A stretch of 58,135 nt of DNA, taken from Lachnospiraceae bacterium AC3007. GTDB lineage: Bacteria; Bacillota; Clostridia; Lachnospirales; Lachnospiraceae. Both the position numbers and the translations under genes were made by a program. Under the pieces are notes generated by a model. It had not been told where the DNA came from. It was given only the letters and a program-made list of their open reading frames with translations, and did not search any database. Below are positions 23,029-31,505 of the stretch, in pieces. The stretch is taken from positions 1 through 58,135 of the forward strand of contig JHYK01000018.1 in the NCBI GenBank assembly GCA_000621405.1, read 5' to 3'. Every line of letters begins with the position of its first letter. The stretch's first letter is position 1.

Positions 23029-23553
23029 ATGCCTAAGGTAGGTATCGTCATGGGATCTGATTCCGATATCGGACAGATGTCCAAGGCGGCGGATATACTT
23101 AAGGAATTCGGAATTGAATACGAGATGGCGATAATCTCCGCCCACCGCGAGCCTGATGAGCTCATAGAGTGGTGCAGGAGCGCCTGGGACCGCGACATAA
23201 GAGTCATCATCGCGGGAGCCGGAATGGCAGCGGCCCTTCCCGGCATGTGCGCGGCGCTTTTTAACGGACCCGTGATAGGAGTGCCTTTGAGCGCGAAGGT
23301 TTTAGACGGCATGGATTCGCTTCATTCGATGCTGATGATGCCTCCGGGAGTGCCGGTCGCCACAGTCGCCATAGACGGCGCCAAGAATGCCGGCATACTT
23401 GCGGCTCAGATGCTGTCCATATCCGCTGACGAAAAGTCCGGCGGGATACGCAGCAAGCTTGCATCATATAAGGAAGACATGAAGAAGGGTGTCATGAAAA
23501 AGAACGCCCGCCTTCAGGAGATCGGTTACGAACAGTACATCAAGGAGAAATAA
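23029..23553 (+). CDS. purE: N5-carboxyaminoimidazole ribonucleotide mutase
   Basis: 174 residues. PurE (class I) moves the carboxyl group of N5-CAIR to carbon 4 in purine synthesis. The signature [16 protein letters not shown] is near 9-24, SAHREPDEL (His of the active site) near 40-48, and [11 protein letters not shown] near 66-76. GGAGGA precedes the ATG. It heads a four-gene run purE-purM-purN-purD with six-base or overlapping junctions. The purK partner that makes N5-CAIR is not in the window. Confidence 0.95.
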   Translation: MPKVGIVMGSDSDIGQMSKAADILKEFGIEYEMAIISAHREPDELIEWCRSAWDRDIRVIIAGAGMAAALPGMCAALFNGPVIGVPLSAKVLDGMDSLHSMLMMPPGVPVATVAIDGAKNAGILAAQMLSISADEKSGGIRSKLASYKEDMKKGVMKKNARLQEIGYEQYIKEK

Positions 23554-23558
23554 AACCT

Positions 23559-24584
23559 ATGGATTATAAATCTGCCGGAGTAGATATAGAAGCAGGATAC
23601 AGATCGGTAGAACTGATCAAGGATCTTGTAAAGCAGACCGCAAGGAGTGAAGTCATAGGCGGGCTCGGAGGATTCTCCGGAGCATTCGGCCTTTCGGGGA
23701 TCAAGAACATGGAAGATCCGGTGCTCCTTTCGGGTACAGACGGTGTCGGCACGAAGATAAAGCTTGCTTTCATCCTCGACAAGCATGACACGATAGGTAT
23801 AGACTGCGTGGCCATGTGCGTGAACGATGTGGCCTGCGCGGGAGGCGAGCCTTTATTCTTCCTCGACTATATCGCCTGCGGAAAGAACTACCCCGAGAAG
23901 ATCGCATCTATCGTAAAGGGCGTGGCAGAGGGCTGTAAAAGAGCGGGCGCCGCTCTTATCGGCGGCGAGACTGCAGAGCACCCGGGGCTTATGCCTGAGG
24001 ATGAGTATGATGTCGCAGGCTTTGCGGTGGGTGTCGTGGACAGGAAGGATATCATCGACGGAAGCGGCATAAAGGCAGGGGACACCCTTATCGGCATCGC
24101 TTCATCGGGAGTACACTCAAACGGATTCTCTCTTATAAGGAAGATATTCAGGATGGACGAAAAGTCCCTCTCAAGATACTATGACGAGCTCGGATGCTCG
24201 CTGGGAGAGGAGCTCTTGAAGCCAACCATCATATATGTGAAGGCGCTGGATGCCGTGAAGAAGGCAGGGATAAGGATAAAAGGCTGTTCGCACATAACTG
24301 GCGGCGGCTTCTATGAGAATATCCCGAGGATGCTCCCTGACGGCGTATCCGCGCGCATCGACAGATTCTCGTATCCGGTGCCGCCCATATTCTCTCTGAT
24401 GCAGAGCGAAGGCAAGATCGCAGACGATGTGATGTACAACACATATAACATGGGACTCGGTATGGTGATCGCTGCAGACAGCGCAGACGCCGATGCGGTG
24501 AAGAGCGCCATAGAGAGCGCAGGTGAGAAGGCGTATATCATCGGAGAGACTGTCTCTTCGGATAAGGGAGTCGAGCTTTGCTGA
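23559..24584 (+). CDS. purM: Phosphoribosylformylglycinamidine cyclo-ligase (AIR synthetase)
   Basis: 341 residues, the family norm. It closes FGAM to AIR using ATP. Visible motifs: [20 protein letters not shown] at the start, [13 protein letters not shown] (about 60-72), [20 protein letters not shown] (about 82-101), [13 protein letters not shown], and [15 protein letters not shown] near 248. It follows purE by six bases and overlaps purN by seven. Confidence 0.95.
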   Translation: MDYKSAGVDIEAGYRSVELIKDLVKQTARSEVIGGLGGFSGAFGLSGIKNMEDPVLLSGTDGVGTKIKLAFILDKHDTIGIDCVAMCVNDVACAGGEPLFFLDYIACGKNYPEKIASIVKGVAEGCKRAGAALIGGETAEHPGLMPEDEYDVAGFAVGVVDRKDIIDGSGIKAGDTLIGIASSGVHSNGFSLIRKIFRMDEKSLSRYYDELGCSLGEELLKPTIIYVKALDAVKKAGIRIKGCSHITGGGFYENIPRMLPDGVSARIDRFSYPVPPIFSLMQSEGKIADDVMYNTYNMGLGMVIAADSADADAVKSAIESAGEKAYIIGETVSSDKGVELC

Positions 24585-25225
24585 GCGCTGAAGACGGGAA
24601 AGAACTGAAAGTCGCAGTGATGGTGTCCGGCGGAGGCACAAACCTGCAGGCTATAATAGATGCCGTAAAAGAAGGCAGGATACATGATACGAAGATAGTC
24701 CGTGTCATAAGCAACAAAGCCGATGCATATGCCCTGAAAAGGGCAGAGGATGCAGGGATAGAAGCTACAGCCGTAACCCGCTCGGAGTACGGGTCAAAAG
24801 AGGCTTTTGACAAAGCCCTGCTTGAGGCGCTTGAAGAAGCCGGACCTGATCTCGTGGTGCTGGCGGGATTCCTCGTAGTGCTTTCTCCCGGGATAATAAG
24901 GAAGTACAGAGGAAGGATCATCAATATCCATCCGTCGCTGATCCCTTCTTTTTGCGGAGAGGGCTATTACGGACTAAGGGTACATGAAGAGGCGCTTAAA
25001 AGAGGCGTCAGGGTAACCGGCGCTACCGTGCATTTTGTGGATGAGGGATGCGATACGGGACCGATAATAATGCAGAAGGCAGTGGAGGTCATGCCGGGTG
25101 ACACGCCCGAGATACTGCAGAGGCGGGTCATGGAGCAGGCCGAGTGGAAGATACTTCCGGAGACGATCGATCGTATAGCCAGAGGCGAGATCGCGATAGG
25201 CGATGTAAGTGGAGGAGAGTCATGA
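24578..25225 (+). CDS. purN: Phosphoribosylglycinamide formyltransferase
   Basis: 215 residues. It transfers formyl from 10-formyl-THF to GAR. Visible: [20 protein letters not shown] (phosphate-binding loop), catalytic [15 protein letters not shown] (Asn/His/Asp triad region with INIHPSLIP) and [19 protein letters not shown] with the active-site Asp. The start is a TTG at 24578, inside the end of purM, supported by AAGGGAG seven bases upstream. It overlaps purD by four bases (ATGA). Confidence 0.94.
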   Translation: MLSAEDGKELKVAVMVSGGGTNLQAIIDAVKEGRIHDTKIVRVISNKADAYALKRAEDAGIEATAVTRSEYGSKEAFDKALLEALEEAGPDLVVLAGFLVVLSPGIIRKYRGRIINIHPSLIPSFCGEGYYGLRVHEEALKRGVRVTGATVHFVDEGCDTGPIIMQKAVEVMPGDTPEILQRRVMEQAEWKILPETIDRIARGEIAIGDVSGGES

Positions 25226-26493
25226 AAGTACTTATCGTAGGCGGCGGAGGCAGAGAGCATGCGATAGCCTGTGCCGTATCCAAAAGCCCGAAAGTAGAGA
25301 AGATATACTGTGCGCCCGGTAATGCAGGCATTGCGGAGATCGCCGAGTGCGTGGATATACAGGTCATGGACTTTGAGGAGATAGCGAGATTTGCCAAAAA
25401 GATCAAGGCTGATCTTGTGATCGTGGGTCCCGATGATCCTCTTGCAGCGGGTATCGTGGATGTGCTGAAGGGATACGGACTGAAGGTCTTCGGACCTGAC
25501 GGAAAGGCTGCCATCCTTGAAGGCAGCAAGGCTTTCTCCAAGGATCTTATGAAAAAGTACGGTATACCCACGGCGGCATATGAAGTGTTTGACGATGCCG
25601 AAAAAGCAACGGCATATCTTGAAAAGGCCAAGTATCCGATAGTCCTGAAGGCTGACGGTCTCGCGCTCGGAAAGGGAGTCCTTATCTGCAATACTAAGGA
25701 GGAGGCCCTTGACGGAGTAAAAGAGATCATGCTAGATAAGAAATTCGGCATGGCCGGGAACCGCATGGTGATAGAGGAATATATGACGGGACGTGAGGTC
25801 TCCGTCCTTACTTTCTGCGACGGAAAGACGATCAAGGTCATGAGCTCCGCACAGGATCACAAGAGGGCGGGAGACGGAGATACCGGTCTTAATACCGGAG
25901 GAATGGGAACCTTCTCTCCTTCTCCTTTCTATACCGCTCATATCGACGAATTCTGCAAAAAGAACATATACAAGCCCACTGTGGAAGCCATGGCCAAAGA
26001 GGGACGTCCCTTCAAGGGTGTCATCTTCTTCGGTCTGATGCTGACTGAGGATGGTCCGAAGGTCCTTGAATACAATGCGAGGTTCGGAGATCCCGAGGCT
26101 CAGGTAGTGCTTCCCAGAATGAAAAATGATATAATCGACGTGATGTGTGCCTGTGTGGACGGGACTCTCGGTAAGATCAAGCTTGAGTTTGAGGATAATG
26201 CCGCAGTATGCGTGATGCTGGCGTCAAGCGGATATCCCGGCAAGTATGAGAGAGGCTTCGTAATTAACGGGCTTGAGAGTTTTAAGGATAAGGAAGACTG
26301 TTTTGTCTTTCACTCGGGGACGAAAAAGACCGGCAAGGGCATCGTGACAAACGGCGGAAGAGTGCTCGGAGTCACGGCCAAGGGTGATGACCTGAAAAAA
26401 GCCAGAAGCCGGGCATATGAAGCCGTCGAGTGGATCGATTTTGAGAATAAATACTACAGACATGATATAGGCAAGGCAATAGACGAGGCATAA
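25222..26493 (+). CDS. purD: Phosphoribosylamine-glycine ligase (GAR synthetase)
   Basis: 423 residues from the ATG at 25222. A longer frame from 25144 exists, but the protein should begin [16 protein letters not shown], the conserved N-terminus, and GGAGGAG lies just upstream. ATP-grasp features are clear: LKADGLALGKGV, DHKRAGDGDTGLNTGGMGTF, and EYNARFGDPEAQVVLPRM near 290-310. It ligates glycine to phosphoribosylamine. Last gene of the pur run; purF, purL, purC and purH are not nearby. Confidence 0.95.
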   Translation: MKVLIVGGGGREHAIACAVSKSPKVEKIYCAPGNAGIAEIAECVDIQVMDFEEIARFAKKIKADLVIVGPDDPLAAGIVDVLKGYGLKVFGPDGKAAILEGSKAFSKDLMKKYGIPTAAYEVFDDAEKATAYLEKAKYPIVLKADGLALGKGVLICNTKEEALDGVKEIMLDKKFGMAGNRMVIEEYMTGREVSVLTFCDGKTIKVMSSAQDHKRAGDGDTGLNTGGMGTFSPSPFYTAHIDEFCKKNIYKPTVEAMAKEGRPFKGVIFFGLMLTEDGPKVLEYNARFGDPEAQVVLPRMKNDIIDVMCACVDGTLGKIKLEFEDNAAVCVMLASSGYPGKYERGFVINGLESFKDKEDCFVFHSGTKKTGKGIVTNGGRVLGVTAKGDDLKKARSRAYEAVEWIDFENKYYRHDIGKAIDEA

Positions 26494-26531
26494 GATACAA
26501 GATCAAGGAAGTACAGAAGGGGAAGAAAAAG

Positions 26532-28130
26532 ATGAAGCTCAACAGACTGAAGAAAATACTCATGGGAACTATCCTGGCAGCGGCTCTTATAGTTGATACG
26601 GCTGCGGTCAGTCCGGTATATGCGGATGAAGTGGTGGACGCCGGCGAAGAAGGCGGCGAAGAGGGCGGCGAGGAAGCCGCGCCCCCCGAAGGTGAGGAAG
26701 GCGAGTTCCCTGAGGGAGAGATACCCGAAGGCGATATGGCTGAACCTGCCGGAGATGCGGTATCTGCCGGCACCATAGTGGCCAATAACGGAATGTACAT
26801 AGCGAACAGCTTCCCTGATTCATATATGCCTTCAGGCTTTGTAAAGCAGACCGTGGCTTACCAGGGACAGAACATAGAGCTTGCGAGCATGACTGCTTCA
26901 AACGGAGCCGTGACTCTGGCATATCTTACGGATGCCAGCGGTTCTGCCGGAGATTTCTATCTCTGCGACACATCCACTGCAGAGATGTCCGACTATGTGA
27001 AGTTTGACGGCGGCAATGACAGATACATCATAGTGCTCAAGGCTGACGGAGTGGAAGCTCCGGACGGATTTGACGAGATGGCTCTCTCTGTTAACGGCAA
27101 GTCAGTGAAAGCATGGATCTACACAGGCAGCTCTTCCAAGGACAAGAAGAAGGACAAGGATAAGGATAAGGATAAAGAAAAAGAAGAAGAAGACAAAGAC
27201 AAGGATGACGATGACGACAAGGGTGGACTGTTCGGTCTCTTCGGATTTCTGCAGCCCGTGAATGCATATGCCGGAGATCTCGGCATAGGCGTAGGCGCAG
27301 GCGGAGATGAGGGAGATGAAGCAGAGGCGGCACCTGAAGCGCCGGAAGAAGGCGGCGACGAGGCAGAGGCGGAGGATTCCGGCGATGCGGAGGAAGAAGG
27401 CGGCGATGAAGGCGATTCCTCATCTTCAGATACTCCTGCTCCCGTGGCAGTCGGCGATGCTTCAGCATCTGATTTCTTCCTGGTATATGCTATCGACCAG
27501 TCAGGCAATACCGGATTCTATATGTATGATTCCGTCGGCCAGACTTATCAGAGATATGTGGAGCTTGGCGGAGCAAGCTCGGAGGAGCTTGAGGACGCCC
27601 AGAAGAGCGCCAAGATCAGACTCTTTATAATTATCGGACTCCTGGTGCTTCTGATAGTTCTTCTCATTATCCTCATCAACATGGCTCTGTCCGGAGGCAG
27701 AAGAGGCGATGATTACTTCGACGATGATGACAATTATGAGGAGATGAAGAGGCGCGTCGAAAAGAAATCAAAGAGATCGTCAAGGTTCGTGAGAAACGAT
27801 TATGACGATGATTACGATGACGACTATGATGATGATTACGACGATGACGGTGAGGACGTGAAGGTCTATAACAGGAGATCCGCTCAGAGATCTCAGATGC
27901 AGTCCCAGATGCAGATGCAGCAGATGCAGATGCAGCAGCCCATGCAGCAGATGCAGATGCAGCAGCCCATGCAACAGCCCATGCAGCAGCCTATGCAGGG
28001 ACAGCAGATGAACATGGGAGGACGCGGACAGGCGCCCATTCAGGGGCAGCAACTCATGCCGAGGCGTAAGGCACCTTCACAGGACATAGATCTGGATGAT
28101 GATTTCAGTTTTGATTTTATAAAGCGCTGA
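26532..28130 (+). CDS. Low-complexity membrane protein with acidic, Lys/Asp and Gln/Met-rich tracts
   Basis: 532 residues. A signal-peptide-like start (KKILMGTILAAALIVDTAAV, cleavage near VYA-DE) is followed by Gly/Glu repeats (EEGGEEGGEE). A folded-looking part (about 75-195) comes next, then a Lys/Asp tract, a second acidic region, and a short domain resembling the first (FFLVYAIDQSGNTGFYMYD; compare DFYLCDTSTAEMSDYVKFDG). A membrane span lies at about 361-383. The inside tail has (DDDY)n and then a Gln/Met tract with QQPM repeats. AAGGGG precedes the ATG. It lies between purD and a thioredoxin reductase. No family recognised; it may be a surface or envelope protein with a disordered inner tail. 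Confidence 0.8.
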   Translation: MKLNRLKKILMGTILAAALIVDTAAVSPVYADEVVDAGEEGGEEGGEEAAPPEGEEGEFPEGEIPEGDMAEPAGDAVSAGTIVANNGMYIANSFPDSYMPSGFVKQTVAYQGQNIELASMTASNGAVTLAYLTDASGSAGDFYLCDTSTAEMSDYVKFDGGNDRYIIVLKADGVEAPDGFDEMALSVNGKSVKAWIYTGSSSKDKKKDKDKDKDKEKEEEDKDKDDDDDKGGLFGLFGFLQPVNAYAGDLGIGVGAGGDEGDEAEAAPEAPEEGGDEAEAEDSGDAEEEGGDEGDSSSSDTPAPVAVGDASASDFFLVYAIDQSGNTGFYMYDSVGQTYQRYVELGGASSEELEDAQKSAKIRLFIIIGLLVLLIVLLIILINMALSGGRRGDDYFDDDDNYEEMKRRVEKKSKRSSRFVRNDYDDDYDDDYDDDYDDDGEDVKVYNRRSAQRSQMQSQMQMQQMQMQQPMQQMQMQQPMQQPMQQPMQGQQMNMGGRGQAPIQGQQLMPRRKAPSQDIDLDDDFSFDFIKR

Positions 28131-28146
28131 GCAGAAAGGGATCCAT

Positions 28147-29007
28147 ATGGCCGACAGGGTCGATATAGCAATAATAGGAACAGGACCCGCAGGAGTATCG
28201 GCAGCCCTTACGGCGAAGATACGCAACAAGACCCTGATGCTGATCGGCAGGAAGCATCTGTCCGATAAGGTCAGAAAGTCACATCAGATACAGAACTATC
28301 CCGGTTTTCCTGATATATCAGGAGAAGATCTGGCGAAAGCGCTTTCCGATCATCTTGAAAAGATGGGGATCGAGATCACGGAGGAGCAGGTCACAGCCGT
28401 CTATGCGATGGGCGATCATTTCGCGATACAGTGCGCGAAGGAGATGTACGAGGCCCGTACCGTGATCATAGCTACCGGCGTGATGCAGGGCAGGGTGCTT
28501 CCCGGTGAAGAAGAAAATCTCGGCCGCGGAGTGAGCTATTGCGCGACCTGCGATGCGGCATTATACAAGGGCAAGGAGGCTGTAGTCGTCGGTTATTCTC
28601 CGAGAGAGGAGCAGGAGGCGGAGTTCCTTGCAGAAGTAGCGGACAAAGTCACCTACGTGCCTGTCTATAAGGAAGAGACCGGCTTTGAGGCTTCCAATAT
28701 AGAAGTAGTGCACGGCGTGCCGAAGGAGATCAGAAGAGACGGAAATAAGAGCGTCCTGGTCCTTGACGGCAGCGAGATAGTATCTGACGGGATATTCGTG
28801 CTGAGAGACTCGGTATCTCCGGGACAGCTGGTGCCGGGACTTGAGACTGAAGGCGCGCATATAAAGACAGAAAGAGACATGTCGACCGGAATTGCCGGAC
28901 TCTTTGCCGCAGGAGATATCACAGGCACCCCTTATCAGGATGCCAAGTCCGTGGGAGAGGGCAATGTTGCGGCGCTGTCCGCAGTTAATTATCTGGCGAA
29001 GAAATAA
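28147..29007 (+). CDS. Flavin thioredoxin reductase-like protein lacking NADPH motifs
   Basis: 286 residues, shorter than the usual 305-320. FAD site GTGPAG at 11-16, IIATG at 107-111, redox-active CATC at 132-135, and FAD-binding GLFAAGDITGTPYQDAKSVG near the end. In normal TrxB a GxGxxA motif and HRRxxxR follow the active site to hold NADPH; here the position reads GYSPREEQ (149-156) and no HRR motif is found. This fits the pyridine-nucleotide-independent, ferredoxin-linked class known in clostridia, or a deviant class. It is followed 33 bases later by thioredoxin, its likely partner. Confidence 0.85.
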   Translation: MADRVDIAIIGTGPAGVSAALTAKIRNKTLMLIGRKHLSDKVRKSHQIQNYPGFPDISGEDLAKALSDHLEKMGIEITEEQVTAVYAMGDHFAIQCAKEMYEARTVIIATGVMQGRVLPGEEENLGRGVSYCATCDAALYKGKEAVVVGYSPREEQEAEFLAEVADKVTYVPVYKEETGFEASNIEVVHGVPKEIRRDGNKSVLVLDGSEIVSDGIFVLRDSVSPGQLVPGLETEGAHIKTERDMSTGIAGLFAAGDITGTPYQDAKSVGEGNVAALSAVNYLAKK

Positions 29008-29040
29008 GACAGCAGTATTCATTAAAAACGGAGGTGGGAT

Positions 29041-29352
29041 ATGGTCAATGTCATAGGTTCCGACAGATGGGCTGAAGCAGAAGCCGAAGAAGTTGCAGTC
29101 GTTGATTTTAATGCTACCTGGTGCGGACCATGCAAGATGATGGCTCCGGTCCTCGAAGAACTCTCTGAGGAGTACACGGGAAAAGTCGGATTCTACGCCG
29201 TGGATGTGGACGAGAATCAGGACCTTGCCGAAAAATTCCAGGTAATGAGCATACCTAACCTCGTCCTTTTGAAGAAAGGCGAGCTGGCTGATACGTCAGT
29301 CGGATTCGTACCGAAGGATAAGCTTAAATCCTGGATAGATTCGAATCTGTAG
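29041..29352 (+). CDS. trxA: Thioredoxin
   Basis: 103 residues. Active site WCGPC with Cys28 and Cys31 (ATWCGPCKMMAPVLEEL), the buried Asp near 22, and cis-Pro in MSIPNLVLLKKGEL. GGAGGTGGG precedes the ATG. It sits directly after the atypical reductase, so the two should form a redox pair. Its stop is three bases from the end of the convergent ispF. Confidence 0.95.
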   Translation: MVNVIGSDRWAEAEAEEVAVVDFNATWCGPCKMMAPVLEELSEEYTGKVGFYAVDVDENQDLAEKFQVMSIPNLVLLKKGELADTSVGFVPKDKLKSWIDSNL

Positions 29353-29355
29353 GCT

Positions 29356-29898
29356 CTACTGGGCCTCAGGATCTTTGATCCTGCATCCCGGGCAGCCGGG
29401 ATTGGCGGCATCATATGAATACTCAGATGGACTTACAAGAAGGCATACGGCGGAAGCTGCTATGCCTTCTCCTCTTCCTGTGAATCCAAGATGCTCTTCG
29501 GTCGTTGCCTTTACATTGACCTGGTCTGTCTGAAGTCCCAGAACACGCGCGATATTATCTCTCATCTCGTCTATATAAGGCCGCATCTTCGGCGCCTGCG
29601 CGATGATGGTCGCGTCTATATTTTCCACGAAATACATCTTATCGGACAGAAGAGAGGCTACTTCCTCAAGTAGCTTCATGCTGTCAGCGCCCTTATATCT
29701 CTCGTCTGTATCGGGGAAGTGCTTTCCTATATCTCCCAAAGCCGCGGCTCCGAGAAGAGCGTCCATTACGGCGTGAAGAAGGACGTCCGCATCCGAATGC
29801 CCCAAAAGCCCTTTTTCATAAGGGATATCCACACCTCCGATGATGAGCTTCCTTCCTTCTGCAAGCTTATGTACGTCGTAACCCTGACCTATACGCAT
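29356..29898 (-). CDS. ispF: 2-C-methyl-D-erythritol 2,4-cyclodiphosphate synthase
   Basis: 180 residues from the ATG at 29898 (SD AAGAGG just upstream; a GTG at 29904 overlaps that site). It cyclises CDP-ME 2-phosphate in the MEP isoprenoid pathway. Motifs: GQGYDVHKL (metal Asp and His), [32 protein letters not shown], and [17 protein letters not shown]. About 25 residues extend past the usual end and include a CPGC pair ([15 protein letters not shown]), which the standard 158-residue enzyme lacks. It stands alone on its strand. Confidence 0.94.
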   Translation of the reverse strand: MRIGQGYDVHKLAEGRKLIIGGVDIPYEKGLLGHSDADVLLHAVMDALLGAAALGDIGKHFPDTDERYKGADSMKLLEEVASLLSDKMYFVENIDATIIAQAPKMRPYIDEMRDNIARVLGLQTDQVNVKATTEEHLGFTGRGEGIAASAVCLLVSPSEYSYDAANPGCPGCRIKDPEAQ

Positions 29899-29939
29899 AT
29901 CCACCTCTTATAAGAATCTGTTATAAAACCTACAATATG

Positions 29940-29967
29940 TTGACAAAATCATATATTTCTTTACAAT
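29940..29967 (+). promoter_or_regulatory. Strong sigma-A promoter of the family 3 glycosidase gene
   Basis: TTGACA (29940-29945), 16 bases, TACAAT (29962-29967): a near-consensus promoter. Transcription should begin near 29974, which rules out translation from the upstream ATG at 29937. Confidence 0.8.
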
Positions 29968-29971
29968 ATAT

Positions 29972-30007
29972 GGGTGATCAGTGCGGAATGATCCGTACCG
30001 ATCACCC
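29972..30007. promoter_or_regulatory. 36-base dyad at the transcription start
   Basis: Arms 29972-29987 and 29992-30007 are complementary over 16 positions except one A-C mismatch and one G-T wobble, around the loop ATGA. GGGTGATC and GATCACCC form the outer perfect eight bases. It covers the predicted start of the transcript, so it may be a repressor operator or a 5' mRNA hairpin. It also contains the ATG at 29988. Confidence 0.7.
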
Positions 30008-31424
30008 AAGATCATACCATAGAAAAAAACTTCGCACCACAACACGAAATATGGACAGAAGAAAAAGACATAATCACGTGATCAGACAGCGTGTGCTGGC
30101 GTTCATAATCACGATACTGGTACTCGGAGGCCTGACAGCAGGCGCCGTATACGGGGCAATATATGTCAGGGACTCAGGCCTTCTCGATAAGATACCCAGG
30201 CCACAGCCCGCAGTGGAAGAGCCTTCATCCGAGGAACCATCGACCAGGGAAGATGACTCCTGGATAGCCGTAGAGAAAGAGGTTATCGAAGACGATTACG
30301 CCGATGTGGACACGTCGGTGCTTGAAGAGCCGGAAGAACCAACCGAGGTGGAAGAGCCTGAGGAAGATGATGAGATAGAAGCCATCATCAGTTCTCTCGC
30401 TCTTGAAGAGAAGGTGGCTCAGCTCTTTATCGTGACACCCGAGCAGATCACGGGCATGGCTCAGGTCACGAGAGCAGGAGAGACTACTCAGAATGCCCTT
30501 ACGGAATACCCGGTCGGCGGTCTTATTTACTTTGATCAGAACTTCGAGGATCCCGATCAGACTAGGGAGATGCTAGAGAATACAAGGCAATACATAGTCG
30601 ATGCCTGCGGTATAGAGCCTTTCCTCGCCGTGGATGAAGAGGGCGGAAGAGTGACACGTATCGCAGACAATGAGGCATTTGATGTGCCGCAGGTTGAAGC
30701 GATGGGCAAGATAGGACAGGAGAAATCCTCTCAGGCTTCATATGACGCATATAATGCGGGAGAGACCATAGGGACATATCTGTCCGGATTCGGGATCAAT
30801 CTGGATTTTGCTCCGGTAGCAGATGTGCTCACGGATAAGTCCAGCGAGGTGATAGGAGACAGATCCTTCGGCTCCGATCCGCAGGTGGTATCAGATCTTT
30901 CGAGACAGTTTGCTTCCGGTCTTTCATCAAAGGGCGTGACGCCCTGCTTCAAGCATTTCCCCGGACACGGTAGCGTGGGCGGAGATACTCATGAGACGGC
31001 AGTATCCCAGGAAGCCTCCCTTGAGGAACTGTATGATTCGGATCTTATACCGTTCAAAAATGCGATAGAAAATGATGCTCAGATGATAATGGCTTCAAAT
31101 ATAGCCTGTCCTACTGTCACGGGAGATGATGTTCCCACAAGTCTGTCTCCGGTGATGCTCTCGGGCATCTTGAGAGGGGAGATGGGATATGACGGCATCA
31201 TAATCACCGATTCCTTCCAGATGGATGCTGTGGTGGAAAAATACCCCGACCCGGGAGAAGCCGCAGTAGCAGCCATCAAAGCCGGAGCGGATATAGTGCT
31301 GATGCCGGCTGATTTCCATGAAGCATATAATGCTGTTCTTTCCGCAGCATCAGCAGGAGATATAGAAGAGGATACGATCAACGATTCGCTGAGAAGGATA
31401 CTTACCGTCAAGCTCGGCAAATGA
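29988..31424 (+). CDS. Membrane-anchored glycoside hydrolase family 3 enzyme (NagZ-like)
   Basis: Up to 478 residues. The frame is open from an ATG at 29937, but the promoter at 29940-29967 excludes that start. ATG 29988 lies in the loop of a hairpin and ATG 30051 (MDRRKRHNH) is the other option; none has a good ribosome site. After a basic start comes one membrane span (LAFIITILVLGGLTAGAVYG), an acidic linker (about 65-125), then the GH3 catalytic domain: LEEKVAQLFIVTPEQ, DEEGGRVTRI, GDRSFGSDP, KHFPGHGSVGGDTHE (Asp/His acid-base loop of NagZ enzymes) and IITDSFQMDAV with the nucleophile Asp. Probable role: outside-facing beta-N-acetylhexosaminidase in peptidoglycan turnover. Confidence 0.88.
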   Translation: MIRTDHPRSYHRKKLRTTTRNMDRRKRHNHVIRQRVLAFIITILVLGGLTAGAVYGAIYVRDSGLLDKIPRPQPAVEEPSSEEPSTREDDSWIAVEKEVIEDDYADVDTSVLEEPEEPTEVEEPEEDDEIEAIISSLALEEKVAQLFIVTPEQITGMAQVTRAGETTQNALTEYPVGGLIYFDQNFEDPDQTREMLENTRQYIVDACGIEPFLAVDEEGGRVTRIADNEAFDVPQVEAMGKIGQEKSSQASYDAYNAGETIGTYLSGFGINLDFAPVADVLTDKSSEVIGDRSFGSDPQVVSDLSRQFASGLSSKGVTPCFKHFPGHGSVGGDTHETAVSQEASLEELYDSDLIPFKNAIENDAQMIMASNIACPTVTGDDVPTSLSPVMLSGILRGEMGYDGIIITDSFQMDAVVEKYPDPGEAAVAAIKAGADIVLMPADFHEAYNAVLSAASAGDIEEDTINDSLRRILTVKLGK

Positions 31425-31437
31425 TGTAGGATAAGCG

Positions 31438-31458
31438 CATTTGTGATAGAATCAAATG
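31438..31458 (+). promoter_or_regulatory. glgP promoter inside a small dyad
   Basis: TGATAGAAT (31444-31452) is an extended -10 element lying between inverted arms CATTTG (31438-31443) and CAAATG (31453-31458). The glgP ATG is 54 bases after the -10. The dyad could be an operator. Confidence 0.45.
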
Positions 31459-31505
31459 TGACGCGCCATAACTTGTCAGGTCACAGGATACTGAAAGGAG
31501 AAGCA

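Noticed and set aside
25144-25221. Longer N-terminus for PurD
   Set aside because: The extra 26 residues overlap purN, are not PurD-like, and the conserved start [10 protein letters not shown] has its own ribosome site.
27091-27508. Frames rich in Arg/Leu or Ser opposite the low-complexity gene
   Set aside because: Produced by the repeated acidic codons read in other frames.
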